DNA of 64,000 nucleotides, taken from the NCBI RefSeq assembly GCF_001715195.1, contig NZ_MDWE01000001.1, forward strand, positions 109,912-173,911. Reading direction: 5' to 3'. The translations under genes and the position numbers were made by a program. The notes below the pieces were generated by a model that was not told the DNA's origin, searched no databases, and was given only the letters and a program-made list of their open reading frames with translations. Below, one piece after another: positions 47,271 through 55,291 of the stretch. Numbering within the stretch: the stretch's first letter is position 1; each line of letters begins with the position of its first letter. This DNA is from Rhodohalobacter halophilus (GTDB lineage: Bacteria; Bacteroidota; Rhodothermia; Balneolales; Balneolaceae).

Positions 47271-48170
47271 ATGCAAAAAAGCCATTCATCTATCTGTTTC
47301 ATTGTGAACCCCGCTGCCGGAAAAGGAGATCGGCAGACTCTTCACCGGATCATTTCAGGAGAAGCTGAAGCAAGATGGCATACTTCTGAAGTTGTGAATG
47401 TTCAAGCTAATGATTCCGTTTCCGAGCTCGCAAAAAGGAAAGCTCAAACTTTCGACATTATTGTAGCCTGTGGGGGTGACGGAACGGTGAACAGTGTTGT
47501 GAGTGGCTTGGCAGAAACTAATGCAACTCTCGGGGTACTGCCGATAGGTACAGGAAATGATTTTGCAAAGGCAATTCAGGTAAGATGTAGCTTGACCCGA
47601 TGTTTTGAGATATTACAACATCACCCTCCGGTCCCAATTGACCTGATACGGTACAGCGGAGATGCAGATGGGTGGTGCGTCAACACACTTGGGCTTGGAC
47701 TCGATGGCCTGGCAAACTACTACTCTAAATCATACAAATGGTTGAGCGGACCCATTGTGTACGTACTCGGCGCCATCAAATCTGCATGGAAATTCCGGGG
47801 CTCTCAGGTTCAATTAAACGTTGATGGAGATCGCTTCAGCGAGAAACTGTTGATGATGACAGCATGTAACGGAAAGTGGGAAGGCGGGAAGTTTTATTTA
47901 GCTCCGGATGCGGATTTAACGGATGGACTGATCAATTTTATCACCATCAAAAAAATATCATTCTTAAAAATCCTCTTTTACCTCCCTTTTTTCAGGTGGG
48001 GTCCACAAAAATGGATGAAAGAGTTAAAAACAGAGTTGAGCCGGGAAATCGACATCCTGTCTGAGCTTCCGCTTGCAGTTCATGCCGACGGTGAACATGC
48101 AGGCTCGGAAATCCGGAATTTAAAAATCAACATAGTTCCGGGAGCCCTGAAAGTGATTACCGGCTATTGA
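47271..48170 (+). CDS. Diacylglycerol/lipid kinase family protein
   Basis: 299 residues. The ATP-binding core includes IVACGGDGTVNSVVSGLAET and VLPIGTGNDFAKAIQ, the GGDGT and GTGND motifs of the DAGK_cat/sphingosine-kinase superfamily. Later segments KWEGGKFYLAPDADLTDGLIN and AVHADGEHAG match the family's lipid-binding side. Substrate may be a diacylglycerol or sphingoid lipid. It is 529 nt before an alpha-oxoamine synthase gene, which would fit a sphingolipid link but is only suggestive. A small protein gene overlaps its 3' end on the opposite strand. Confidence 0.88.
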   Translation: MQKSHSSICFIVNPAAGKGDRQTLHRIISGEAEARWHTSEVVNVQANDSVSELAKRKAQTFDIIVACGGDGTVNSVVSGLAETNATLGVLPIGTGNDFAKAIQVRCSLTRCFEILQHHPPVPIDLIRYSGDADGWCVNTLGLGLDGLANYYSKSYKWLSGPIVYVLGAIKSAWKFRGSQVQLNVDGDRFSEKLLMMTACNGKWEGGKFYLAPDADLTDGLINFITIKKISFLKILFYLPFFRWGPQKWMKELKTELSREIDILSELPLAVHADGEHAGSEIRNLKINIVPGALKVITGY

Positions 48171-48358
48171 ATTTGCAGATACTCTTCGTAAACGTAGTCC
48201 CATAAACCGGCCAAATCTGAACCTTTGTTGTGTGGATTTTTGGAGGAGGAGGATTTCATTGCATCGATGCAAGCTCTCTCACGGGCGTGATGGATAGCTT
48301 TTAGCTGATGCTTGGTTGGATTTTCAATCATCTCTTCATACTTCTCTTCTTCAGGCAT
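48164..48358 (-). CDS. Small hypothetical protein, convergent with the lipid kinase
   Basis: 64 residues from the ATG at 48358 (another ATG two codons upstream is possible). The sequence MPEEEKYEEMIENPTKHQLK is followed by AIHHARERACIDAMKSSSSK and NPHNKGSDLAGLWDYVYEEY, a highly charged, mostly helical protein with no recognisable domain. Its final 7 nt overlap the end of the kinase gene. The codon bias and composition look coding, but there is no independent support. Confidence 0.45.
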   Translation of the reverse strand: MPEEEKYEEMIENPTKHQLKAIHHARERACIDAMKSSSSKNPHNKGSDLAGLWDYVYEEYLQIQ

Positions 48359-48364
48359 AATCAT

Positions 48365-48699
48365 TCAAATTGGTTGAACATTCTGCTTTAAAATGGGAGA
48401 TTCTTTTAATAAATCAAGAAACTTCATTTACAGTTTTTAACGATGATTATGGAAAAAACGTTCCCATTTCCATTGCAAAACACTGATAATCAATTAGTTA
48501 AAGATGTACAATGCAATTTTATCCATTAACCGGCAGTTCACTGTTCTTTTCATTTATATAGAAATGAAAAACAGGCCTCCGGAATTTGTTTTCGAGGTTC
48601 ATTTTTCGTTAGATTCCAAAGATTTTTTGATTGAAAATTTGCAGGTTTATACCAATATATCTGTATGGAATAGCTAACATCCTGCTCAAAAATATATTT
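48365..48699. other. Gene-free interval before the alpha-oxoamine synthase
   Basis: A 335-bp AT-rich stretch. I see no convincing ORF, repeat or terminator. The transcription start for the oxoamine synthase should be here. TTTG followed about 18 nt later by TATACC (about 48628-48660) is a partial promoter match. Confidence 0.4.
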
Positions 48700-49932
48700 A
48701 TGGATTTATTTGACAAGCTTGAAACACGGCCAGGACCACTCGGTAAATTTACATCAGACGGTTACGGATACTACACATTCCCAAAATTGGAAGGGCCGAT
48801 CGGACCGGAAATGAAGTTTAACGGCAAAGATGTGGTTGTCTGGAGTGTGAACGACTATCTAAGTGTAGGAAATCATCCCCACATCCGGGAAACAGACAAA
48901 AAAGCCGCCGAACAATATGGTCTGAGTGCACCGATGGGCGCTCGGTTGATGACAGGAAATTCTGACGAGCACGAAGCGCTGGAGCGTGAACTCGCAGATT
49001 TTGTCCACAAACCGGAAGCATTACTGCTTAATTACGGCTATCAGGGAATCATGAGTGTGATACATGCCCTGGTTGACCGAAACGACTATCTGATTTATGA
49101 TGAGTTGAGCCACGCCTGCATTGTTGACGGAAAGCAACTTGCTATGGCTGAAAAATCGGTCTTTAAACACAACGATCTCGAAAGCCTTGAAAAGCAGCTG
49201 AAACGGGCTTCAAACAAGATGAAACCGAACTCCTCTATCTTGGTGGTTACGGAAGGGGTGTTTGGTATGACGGGGGATCTTGGAAAGCTGAAAGAGATCA
49301 TTGAACTGAAAGAGAAATACCCGTTCCGTCTGCTTGTTGATGATGCTCACGGGTTTGGTACGCTGGGCCACGACGGATCCGGTGCCGGCACACAGCTGGG
49401 TTGCCACGACGGTATTGATATCTATTTTGGCACTTTTGCCAAGGCGGTCGCTCTGATTGGTGCTTTTGTAGCTGCTGAACCACGCGTTATTGAATTTTTA
49501 AAAGCCAATACCCGAAGTCAGATTTTTGCGAAATCCCTGCCTATGCCGATCGTCGTATCCGCAAGGGAGCGAATTAAGCTGATCCGGCAACATCCCGAGT
49601 GGAGAGAGCAGCTTTGGGAAAATACCAAAAAGCTACGCTCCGGCCTTATAGACTTGGGCTACAATGTACTCCCATCAGAAAGTCCGGTTACTCCGGTACT
49701 GACGGAGGGAAGCACCGAGCTGGCGCAAACCATTATGCGAGAAATGCGTGAAGATCACGGTGTTTTTGTAAGCGGCGTAGCCTATCCGGTCGTTCCAAAA
49801 GGTGTGGTTTTGTTGAGACTAATTCCAATGGCCGGTCATACGAATGAACACATTCAGAAAACACTGGATGCTTTTGAGGCAATCAAGCCAACTGTTTTCA
49901 GTGAAATGAGCGAAGCTGTTTCGGCTGAATAG
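48700..49932 (+). CDS. PLP-dependent alpha-oxoamine synthase (KBL/SPT-like aminotransferase class I/II)
   Basis: 410 residues from the ATG at 48700. In-frame codons reach back to 48631 but code for a nonhomologous segment. Family motifs: VWSVNDYLSVGNHPHI, GLSAPMGARLMTGN, LLVDDAHGFGTLGHDGSG and the PLP lysine in IYFGTFAKAVALIGAFVA. These enzymes join an amino acid to an acyl-CoA with decarboxylation (2-amino-3-ketobutyrate ligase, ALA synthase, serine palmitoyltransferase). The second residue of the catalytic motif is Ala instead of the usual Ser (TFAKA). Serine palmitoyltransferase activity is possible, not shown. Confidence 0.85.
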   Translation: MDLFDKLETRPGPLGKFTSDGYGYYTFPKLEGPIGPEMKFNGKDVVVWSVNDYLSVGNHPHIRETDKKAAEQYGLSAPMGARLMTGNSDEHEALERELADFVHKPEALLLNYGYQGIMSVIHALVDRNDYLIYDELSHACIVDGKQLAMAEKSVFKHNDLESLEKQLKRASNKMKPNSSILVVTEGVFGMTGDLGKLKEIIELKEKYPFRLLVDDAHGFGTLGHDGSGAGTQLGCHDGIDIYFGTFAKAVALIGAFVAAEPRVIEFLKANTRSQIFAKSLPMPIVVSARERIKLIRQHPEWREQLWENTKKLRSGLIDLGYNVLPSESPVTPVLTEGSTELAQTIMREMREDHGVFVSGVAYPVVPKGVVLLRLIPMAGHTNEHIQKTLDAFEAIKPTVFSEMSEAVSAE

Positions 49933-49959
49933 ACGTAACTTTATCATCTGATTTCACAG

Positions 49960-49991
49960 GCATGGTGATTCATTTCACCGTGCTTTTTTTT
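49960..49991 (+). terminator. Terminator after the oxoamine synthase
   Basis: Arms GCATGGTGA (49960-49968) and TCACCGTGC (49975-49983), with one G-T wobble, close a 6-nt loop and are followed by eight T residues. It lies 28 nt past the stop codon of the oxoamine synthase gene. Confidence 0.8.
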
Positions 49992-50099
49992 GTTTAAGTT
50001 GTAAAAAATTTCAATCCTGATGAATGAGATGAATATCTGCTTTCGGATATCCTCCTTTTTTCTATTTTTAGATCATCATTCAAACCAAAGATTTTTTAC

Positions 50100-52190
50100 A
50101 TGAGAAAAATAAGCTACGTTTTAACACTTTTACTTTTAATCAGCGGGTTTTCGATTCAGCCGCATGCCCAGGTTGTACCTGAAAATCTTACCCTGAAAGA
50201 AATTTTTCACGAGCCGGTCATACCCGGAATCCGCCCCTCTTTTCGGTCGTTCAATACAACTCAGGACTCGATCTACTTCTCCTGGAATGACTCTTCCTAC
50301 TTTGATACCGGTCTCTACAGAATGGCCCTGACTGACGGTGACCCTGAACCGATAGATAACAGCGAATATACCGGTTTTTCGATTTCCCCTAATGAACGGC
50401 TGATCGCCTACACAAAAGATGGAAATATCTATGTAGCAAACCGGGACTGGAGCAATGAGCGCAGAATTGTAGCTTCCCAAGAAAGAGAAATTTCGCCCGT
50501 ATGGTCACCCAACAGCCGTAAACTTGCATTTGTAAGAAGCGGTGATGTCTGGGTAACAGATGTGACCCGGCCCGAAATGATACAGGTTACTAAACGCCCA
50601 TCCGACGCACCGGGAATTTTTATTGAAGGGTGGTCGGGAAATAACCGACTGGTACTGCGCCAAACAGACTTTTCCGATGCCCGAACCATCTACTTCCCGG
50701 AATATGTGGATGAATTTGTATCACCGGGTGCTTCGCAGCGTGGAATACCCTCTGTCTCCTACTACACCGCAGATCTGGAAACCATGAAGCTGGATACTCT
50801 CTCATCCGGTGTACAGAGAAGCTCCATGGCGGGAAGTTTTACCGGCAATTTTTCAGTGAAAGACTCAATGGATGCGGCCCTGAAAGAGCGAAAAATTATC
50901 GCGTACAATCACCGTAATGGAGAAAAGTCTGTCATTTTTGAAGATACCACAGAAGGATGGCTGCACGGTACATCTATACGGTTTGCCCCAAGAACAGACC
51001 GGCTGATGATCATGTCGGAGCAGAGTGGGTGGAATCATATCTATATCGCCAATCTTCGCACCGGCAACCTGGAGCAGATCACTGATGGTGAGTATGAAGT
51101 TACCTGGGCGCGATGGCTCGGTGACCAAAAGCTGATTTATACCACAAATGAAGCCGACTATGGAGAGCGACACATTTTTATTCATGACCTGAACAACAAT
51201 ACCGTTGATCAGCTTACGACCGACGAAGCCTATCGATATCAGTTCAGGCTTTCGGATGATCAAACCAAACTCATTTATGCAAAAACCTATTTCAATGAGC
51301 CGTATGATCTCTACATGATCGACCTGGAAAATCCGGGTGAAGAGATTCAGTTGACAAACTCAGTACCCGAGCGATTCAGCGATTATAACTGGCAGAAGGA
51401 AGAGTATGTTCGATTTACCGGAAGAGACGGTGAAACCGGCCTGTCAATGTCGCTGCTCTATCCTGCCAACTTTGATAACTCCAGAACCTACCCGGTTGTT
51501 GTTTTTGCACATGGAGCCGGTTCGCTTCAAAATGTGTATAAAGGGTGGTCTAACAACTATTGGCGCGAGTATATGTTTCATCAATATCTGTTGAACCAGG
51601 GATATATTGTTGTAGAGGTCGATTTCCGCCACAGCACCGGATACGGACGAAAATTCCGTGAGGATGTTACCGACTGGATGGGCAAATATGAAGTGGAAGA
51701 TATCATTGACGGGCTCGATAAAGCCCAGGAGATGACCGGCGGAGCCCTTGATCTGGATAATGTTGGAATTTACGGCGGAAGCTATGGCGGATTCATGGCA
51801 CTCTACGCTGTGTCGGATGCACCTGACCGATTTCACGCAGCGGCCGCACTCCGAAAAGTTTCAAACTGGAGAAACTACTACTATGCAAATCCCTGGTACA
51901 CCCTCCCTCGTCTGGGTGATCCGGATGAAGTACCTGAACATTATGACCGAAGTTCTCCTCTTACCTACGCACCTGAACTGGAACGACCTGTTATTTTACT
52001 TCACGGCTTGATTGATGATAATGTGGGCGCCCAGGACGCATTTCAGTATGCAGAGGAGTTGATTCAATCCGGCAATAGTGATTTCGAGATGATGATCTAC
52101 CCATCTGAACGGCACGGCTTTACAAGCCCCTACTCGTGGCATGACGAATACCTCAGAATTTTTGAATTCTTCGAGAAGCATTTGAAGTAA
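50100..52190 (+). CDS. S9 family prolyl oligopeptidase (dipeptidyl-peptidase-like), secreted
   Basis: 696 residues. A signal peptide (SYVLTLLLLISGFSIQPHAQ) leads to export. The N-terminal half is a beta-propeller of DPP4/WD40-like repeats, including ISPVWSPNSRKLAFVRSGDVWV. The C-terminal alpha/beta-hydrolase half has the nucleophile GIYGGSYGGFMALYAVSD, acid in LIDDNVGAQDAFQ, and the His in YPSERHGFTSP. The substrate is likely peptides scavenged from the medium. A strong terminator follows at 52220. Confidence 0.93.
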   Translation: MRKISYVLTLLLLISGFSIQPHAQVVPENLTLKEIFHEPVIPGIRPSFRSFNTTQDSIYFSWNDSSYFDTGLYRMALTDGDPEPIDNSEYTGFSISPNERLIAYTKDGNIYVANRDWSNERRIVASQEREISPVWSPNSRKLAFVRSGDVWVTDVTRPEMIQVTKRPSDAPGIFIEGWSGNNRLVLRQTDFSDARTIYFPEYVDEFVSPGASQRGIPSVSYYTADLETMKLDTLSSGVQRSSMAGSFTGNFSVKDSMDAALKERKIIAYNHRNGEKSVIFEDTTEGWLHGTSIRFAPRTDRLMIMSEQSGWNHIYIANLRTGNLEQITDGEYEVTWARWLGDQKLIYTTNEADYGERHIFIHDLNNNTVDQLTTDEAYRYQFRLSDDQTKLIYAKTYFNEPYDLYMIDLENPGEEIQLTNSVPERFSDYNWQKEEYVRFTGRDGETGLSMSLLYPANFDNSRTYPVVVFAHGAGSLQNVYKGWSNNYWREYMFHQYLLNQGYIVVEVDFRHSTGYGRKFREDVTDWMGKYEVEDIIDGLDKAQEMTGGALDLDNVGIYGGSYGGFMALYAVSDAPDRFHAAAALRKVSNWRNYYYANPWYTLPRLGDPDEVPEHYDRSSPLTYAPELERPVILLHGLIDDNVGAQDAFQYAEELIQSGNSDFEMMIYPSERHGFTSPYSWHDEYLRIFEFFEKHLK

Positions 52191-52219
52191 TTTACTCTTA
52201 GTGAGTTAACGTGATTTTC

Positions 52220-52256
52220 AAAATCCGCAAGGTCGAAAGACTTTGCGGATTTTTTT
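52220..52256 (+). terminator. Rho-independent terminator of the S9 peptidase
   Basis: Arms AAATCCGCAAGGTC and GACTTTGCGGATTT pair across a GAAA tetraloop with one internal mismatch, followed by a T-run (52251-52256). The structure ends 30 nt after the stop codon. Confidence 0.9.
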
Positions 52257-52328
52257 ATGTCATACACTCATGAAACACATCAAAGTCGTGCCGGACTATT
52301 AACCTGAGTTCGATTGTTGAATGTAAAA

Positions 52329-52446
52329 GTCCCCCTTATTAAAGGGGGATTTAGGGGATGTTTATCCGAATGAAAAAAAGTTCGATGGACACCCTCTAAA
52401 TATCGCTTCGCGTTCAAAAAATGAGCCCCTTGTTAGGGGAGACTTC
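52329..52446. repeat. Decayed pair of CCCCT-hairpin repeat units
   Basis: Unit 1: CCCCCTT (52331-52337) pairs with AAGGGGG (52342-52348) and continues into TTTAGGGGATGTTT. Unit 2 lies in the opposite sense: ACCCTCT (52391) followed by CCCCT-tgtt-AGGGG (52426-52439). It has the same layout as the pairs at 56586-56710 and 57459-57583, but the second unit is weaker and has an insert between its ACCC and hairpin parts. Confidence 0.7.
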
Positions 52447-52498
52447 TTTCTTATGTTATTGAAAAAATTATTAATCGAACTGAAGTTATTAGTGAATA

Positions 52499-52540
52499 TT
52501 TGTCCATTCATTTAGTTCAATAATTTTTGAACTAAATGAA
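52499..52540 (+). promoter_or_regulatory. Promoter with overlapping perfect 14+14 palindromic operator for gbsR-like gene
   Basis: TTCATTTAGTTCAA (52507-52520) and its exact reverse complement TTGAACTAAATGAA (52527-52540) flank a 6-nt centre. The second arm ends 21 bp before the ATG. A promoter fit overlaps it: TTTG (52499-52502), 18 nt, then TAATTTTTG (52521-52529), close to the Bacteroidota TTTG-N19-TAnnTTTG consensus. The regulator probably binds here and represses its own operon. Confidence 0.75.
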
Positions 52541-52561
52541 CATTCTCTGTAACTTTTTTGT

Positions 52562-53059
52562 ATGGAGAACGAAAAACAAATGTATATCGAAGAGTGCGGA
52601 CTTCTATTCGAAAAGCTTGGTTTAACTCGAATGGCGGGACGTGCGTTCGGTTATCTGGTTGTTTGTGATGAAGATCATGTCTCATTCAAGCAGATTCAGG
52701 AAGCCCTGAAAGCGAGTAAGGGAAGCATTAGCGGAACCATGAAACAATTGGTTCAAACCGGAATGGCGGAAGCAGTCAGTTTGCCCGGAGATCGGAAAAC
52801 CTACTACAGAATCAGCAAAATTAAGATTGGCGATATGATTCGGCAGCGGATCAGTCAGTTTATTGAGCTTGCAGACACCCTGCAGAAGGGAGATGACCTG
52901 AAAAATCGGGAGGATGAAACCTCCGGGTGGCTGACAGAGGCTTCAACATTCTATTACTGGATTGGTGATCAACTGGATGGGATCATCAAAACGTGGGAAA
53001 ATGAGAAGCAGAAAATTATCCAACAATATCATGCAAACAAAAAAGAGCATTCAACCTGA
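52562..53059 (+). CDS. GbsR/MarR-type transcriptional regulator
   Basis: 165 residues. A winged helix-turn-helix spans about 20-90: LTRMAGRAFGYLVVCDEDHVSFKQIQEALKASKGSISGTMKQLVQTGMAEAVSLPGDRKTYY (quoted in parts, not a contiguous motif), with the recognition helix in SKGSISGTMKQLVQTG and wing in GDRKTYYRI. The C-terminal helices would mediate dimerisation. A perfect palindromic operator lies directly upstream. It heads a likely polycistron with the downstream LolA-like, FtsX permease and ATPase genes, so it may sense a stress and derepress the efflux or lipoprotein system. Confidence 0.9.
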   Translation: MENEKQMYIEECGLLFEKLGLTRMAGRAFGYLVVCDEDHVSFKQIQEALKASKGSISGTMKQLVQTGMAEAVSLPGDRKTYYRISKIKIGDMIRQRISQFIELADTLQKGDDLKNREDETSGWLTEASTFYYWIGDQLDGIIKTWENEKQKIIQQYHANKKEHST

Positions 53060-53162
53060 ATCAGGAAAGGATAATCCATCGCTGTTTAAGAAGATCGACC
53101 TGAAAATTGAGCAGTGGGTTCAGCACTTGATTGAACAGATTGAGTATGTGAAATCGCACTGA
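53031..53162 (+). CDS. Small putative protein overlapping gbsR 3' end
   Basis: 43 residues (53031-53162), starting inside the last 29 bp of the regulator gene and ending 31 bp before the next gene. MQTKKSIQPESGKDNPSLFK then KIDLKIEQWVQHLIEQIEYV and KSH, with an amphipathic helix. The overlap with the upstream gene and the close next gene suggest a coupled small ORF, but there is no family support. Confidence 0.35.
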   Translation: MQTKKSIQPESGKDNPSLFKKIDLKIEQWVQHLIEQIEYVKSH

Positions 53163-53193
53163 GACAATCGGGTACTAATCCGGAGAGGAATTC

Positions 53194-53949
53194 ATGAACC
53201 GAATTAAAAAAGCGCTTCCATTTCTTGCCTTTTTACTTCTTACGGCCGGAACGGTTTACAGTCAATCCGCAGAAGAAATCATCAACAAAATGGAAGAGGT
53301 GATGCGTGGGGAGTCGAGCTACGCTGAGATGACGATGACAATTGAACGGCCACGTTATAAACGGGAAATGAGCATGAAGGCGTGGGCGCTTGGGGAGGAT
53401 TTTTCACTGATATTAATCACCGAACCGGCGCGCGATCGCGGCACTACTTTTTTGAAACGTGAAAATGAGATCTGGAACTACGTTCCGAATATTGACAGGA
53501 CGATCAAGATGCCGCCTTCTATGATGTCGCAGTCGTGGATGGGCTCTGATTTCACTAACGATGATCTGGTTAGAGAGAGTTCAACCCTCGAAGATTATGA
53601 ACACTCTATTCTACGGAAGGAGACCTTGGATGGAAGAGAAACGTGGGTTCTGGAACTGATTCCCAAACCGGAGTCGGCCATTGTATGGGGAAAAGTGTTG
53701 ATCTGGGTTGACCGGGAGCACTATATTATGTTGAAAGAAGAGAATTACAGCCAGCGAGGTGAACTGGCCAACACGCTCAACTTTACTGAAATCGAAGAGA
53801 TGGACGGGCGTGTTTTTCCAACCCGGATGATTCTGACCCCCGCCGATAAACCCGATCAGCGAACTGTAATGAAATACAACACTCTGAAATTTGATATCGA
53901 CATTGACCCGGATTTCTTCACCCAGCAGAATATGAGAAGAGTGAGGTGA
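53194..53949 (+). CDS. LolA-like outer membrane lipoprotein-sorting protein
   Basis: 251 residues with an N-terminal signal peptide (MNRIKKALPFLAFLLLTAGTVYSQ). The mature part has the LolA/LolB-type half-barrel pattern: SAEEIINKMEEVMRGESSYAEM, MSMKAWALGEDFSLILITEPARDRGTTFLKRENEIWNYVPN and RTIKMPPSMMSQSWMGSDFTNDDLVRE, all known from the COG2834 sorting-protein set. These proteins carry lipid or lipoprotein acyl chains across the periplasm. It is followed by two FtsX-family permeases and an ATPase. Confidence 0.88.
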   Translation: MNRIKKALPFLAFLLLTAGTVYSQSAEEIINKMEEVMRGESSYAEMTMTIERPRYKREMSMKAWALGEDFSLILITEPARDRGTTFLKRENEIWNYVPNIDRTIKMPPSMMSQSWMGSDFTNDDLVRESSTLEDYEHSILRKETLDGRETWVLELIPKPESAIVWGKVLIWVDREHYIMLKEENYSQRGELANTLNFTEIEEMDGRVFPTRMILTPADKPDQRTVMKYNTLKFDIDIDPDFFTQQNMRRVR

Positions 53950-54055
53950 GTGTTTTCAGTTGTCAGTATTACAGTGGCAACAGGAATTGACTTCATAAAT
54001 TGGTTTGAAAGCTCCTGCTATGAAGGGCAAACGCTGACAACAAAAACTTAAATTC

Positions 54056-55273
54056 ATGTACCTAAAACTGGCGTGGCGGAATTTATGGAGGAATAAGCGG
54101 CGGACGCTCATCACGGTGAGCTCGATTATGTTTGCTGTTGTGGCTGCGCTTTTTGTAGAGTCGCTGGGTGAAGGGACACGCCAGCAGCTTTTGGATAACA
54201 TGACCGGCTTTCAAACCGGATACATGCAAATTCAGGACTACCGTTACGAGGACGAACCCTCGCTCGATAACGCATTTCTTTTTGATGATAGCCTTGAACA
54301 GAAGATTCAAACCGACCACCAAGATGTCGATTTCCTGATCCCGCGCATCGAAACCTTTATGCTTGCCGCGGGCGAGGAGATTACGCGCGGTGCCATGGTG
54401 ATGGGAATTGACATTGAAAAAGAGCATCAATTCAATGAAATCCGTGATCGACTGAAAATCGGAGAATTTGGAGAATCGGGAGAACAGAAAGCCGTGCTGG
54501 GGGAAGGACTGGCCAATCGGTTAAATCTTGCCGTGGGAGATACACTTGCCCTCCTGGGTCAGGGTCGGTTTGGGATGATGTCCTCCGGTTTGTTTGAAGT
54601 AAGCGGCCTGATCGACTTTCCCATCCGGGAACTCGACAACCAGATCATCTATCTATCACTTGAGGATGCACAGTGGCTACTCTCTGCCGAGGAGCGAGTC
54701 ACAAACCTGGTTGTAGTGCCGGAAAACCCGCGAAATTTGAACCCGCTTTCCCAGTCACTTTCAGAAACGGTTAAGAATGACGAACTGAGAGTCCTTACCT
54801 GGGAAGAGATGATGCCGGAACTGATTGAAGCGATTGAGTTTGATGAGCTCTCCGGCCGGGTGATGCTTTGGATTCTTTATGTCGTAATCGGGTTTGGAAT
54901 TTTCGGCACCATCTTGACGATGACACTCGAGCGAAAACGGGAGTTCGGTATCCTTCTCTCCGTTGGAATGTATCGGACCAAACTGGCGCTTGTGGTATTT
55001 ATTGAAACCTTGTTCATTAGCATCCTGGGTGTTTTATCCGGCTTCGGGCTCGGATCACTCATACTCCTCTATTTTCACTTCACCCCAATTCAGTTTACGG
55101 GCGACATGGCCGACCTGATGCACGATTTCGGTTTCGAGGCCACAATGGAGATCACATTTTCACCGGAAATCTACATGCTGCAGGGATCAGCTATTTTAGT
55201 TATTACACTGTTAATCTGCCTCTACCCTTCACTCAAAATAGCCGGGATGGATATTCTTGAATCCAAAAAATAA
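54056..55273 (+). CDS. FtsX-like ABC permease, MacB/LolCE type (first)
   Basis: 405 residues. The family's first TM (LAWRNLWRNKRRTLITVSSIMFAVVAALFVESL) is followed by a large periplasmic MacB_PCD domain (about 40-275), then three C-terminal TM helices with the FtsX signature (VMLWILYVVIGFGIFGTILTMTLERKREFGILLSVGMYRTKLA, quoted as visible run in parts). Coupling helix and Glu-Arg-Lys motif (LERKREFGILLSVG) are present. It sits 106 bp behind the LolA-like gene and 18 bp before a second permease, as in LolCDE. Confidence 0.9.
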   Translation: MYLKLAWRNLWRNKRRTLITVSSIMFAVVAALFVESLGEGTRQQLLDNMTGFQTGYMQIQDYRYEDEPSLDNAFLFDDSLEQKIQTDHQDVDFLIPRIETFMLAAGEEITRGAMVMGIDIEKEHQFNEIRDRLKIGEFGESGEQKAVLGEGLANRLNLAVGDTLALLGQGRFGMMSSGLFEVSGLIDFPIRELDNQIIYLSLEDAQWLLSAEERVTNLVVVPENPRNLNPLSQSLSETVKNDELRVLTWEEMMPELIEAIEFDELSGRVMLWILYVVIGFGIFGTILTMTLERKREFGILLSVGMYRTKLALVVFIETLFISILGVLSGFGLGSLILLYFHFTPIQFTGDMADLMHDFGFEATMEITFSPEIYMLQGSAILVITLLICLYPSLKIAGMDILESKK

Positions 55274-55291
55274 TCCTTCAATCCAACTACC

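Larger units (their letters stand above)
52191..52561. other. Regulatory interval: terminator, divergent repeat pair, GbsR promoter/operator
   Basis: This 371-bp gap holds the S9 peptidase terminator, a decayed pair of CCCCTcc-type hairpin repeats and the operator/promoter region of the downstream regulator. No ORF is visible. Confidence 0.7.

Noticed and set aside
48432..48530. Short ORF of about 28 codons in the gap before the oxoamine synthase
   Set aside because: Too short, no ribosome-binding signal or similarity, and AT-rich composition unlike genes here.
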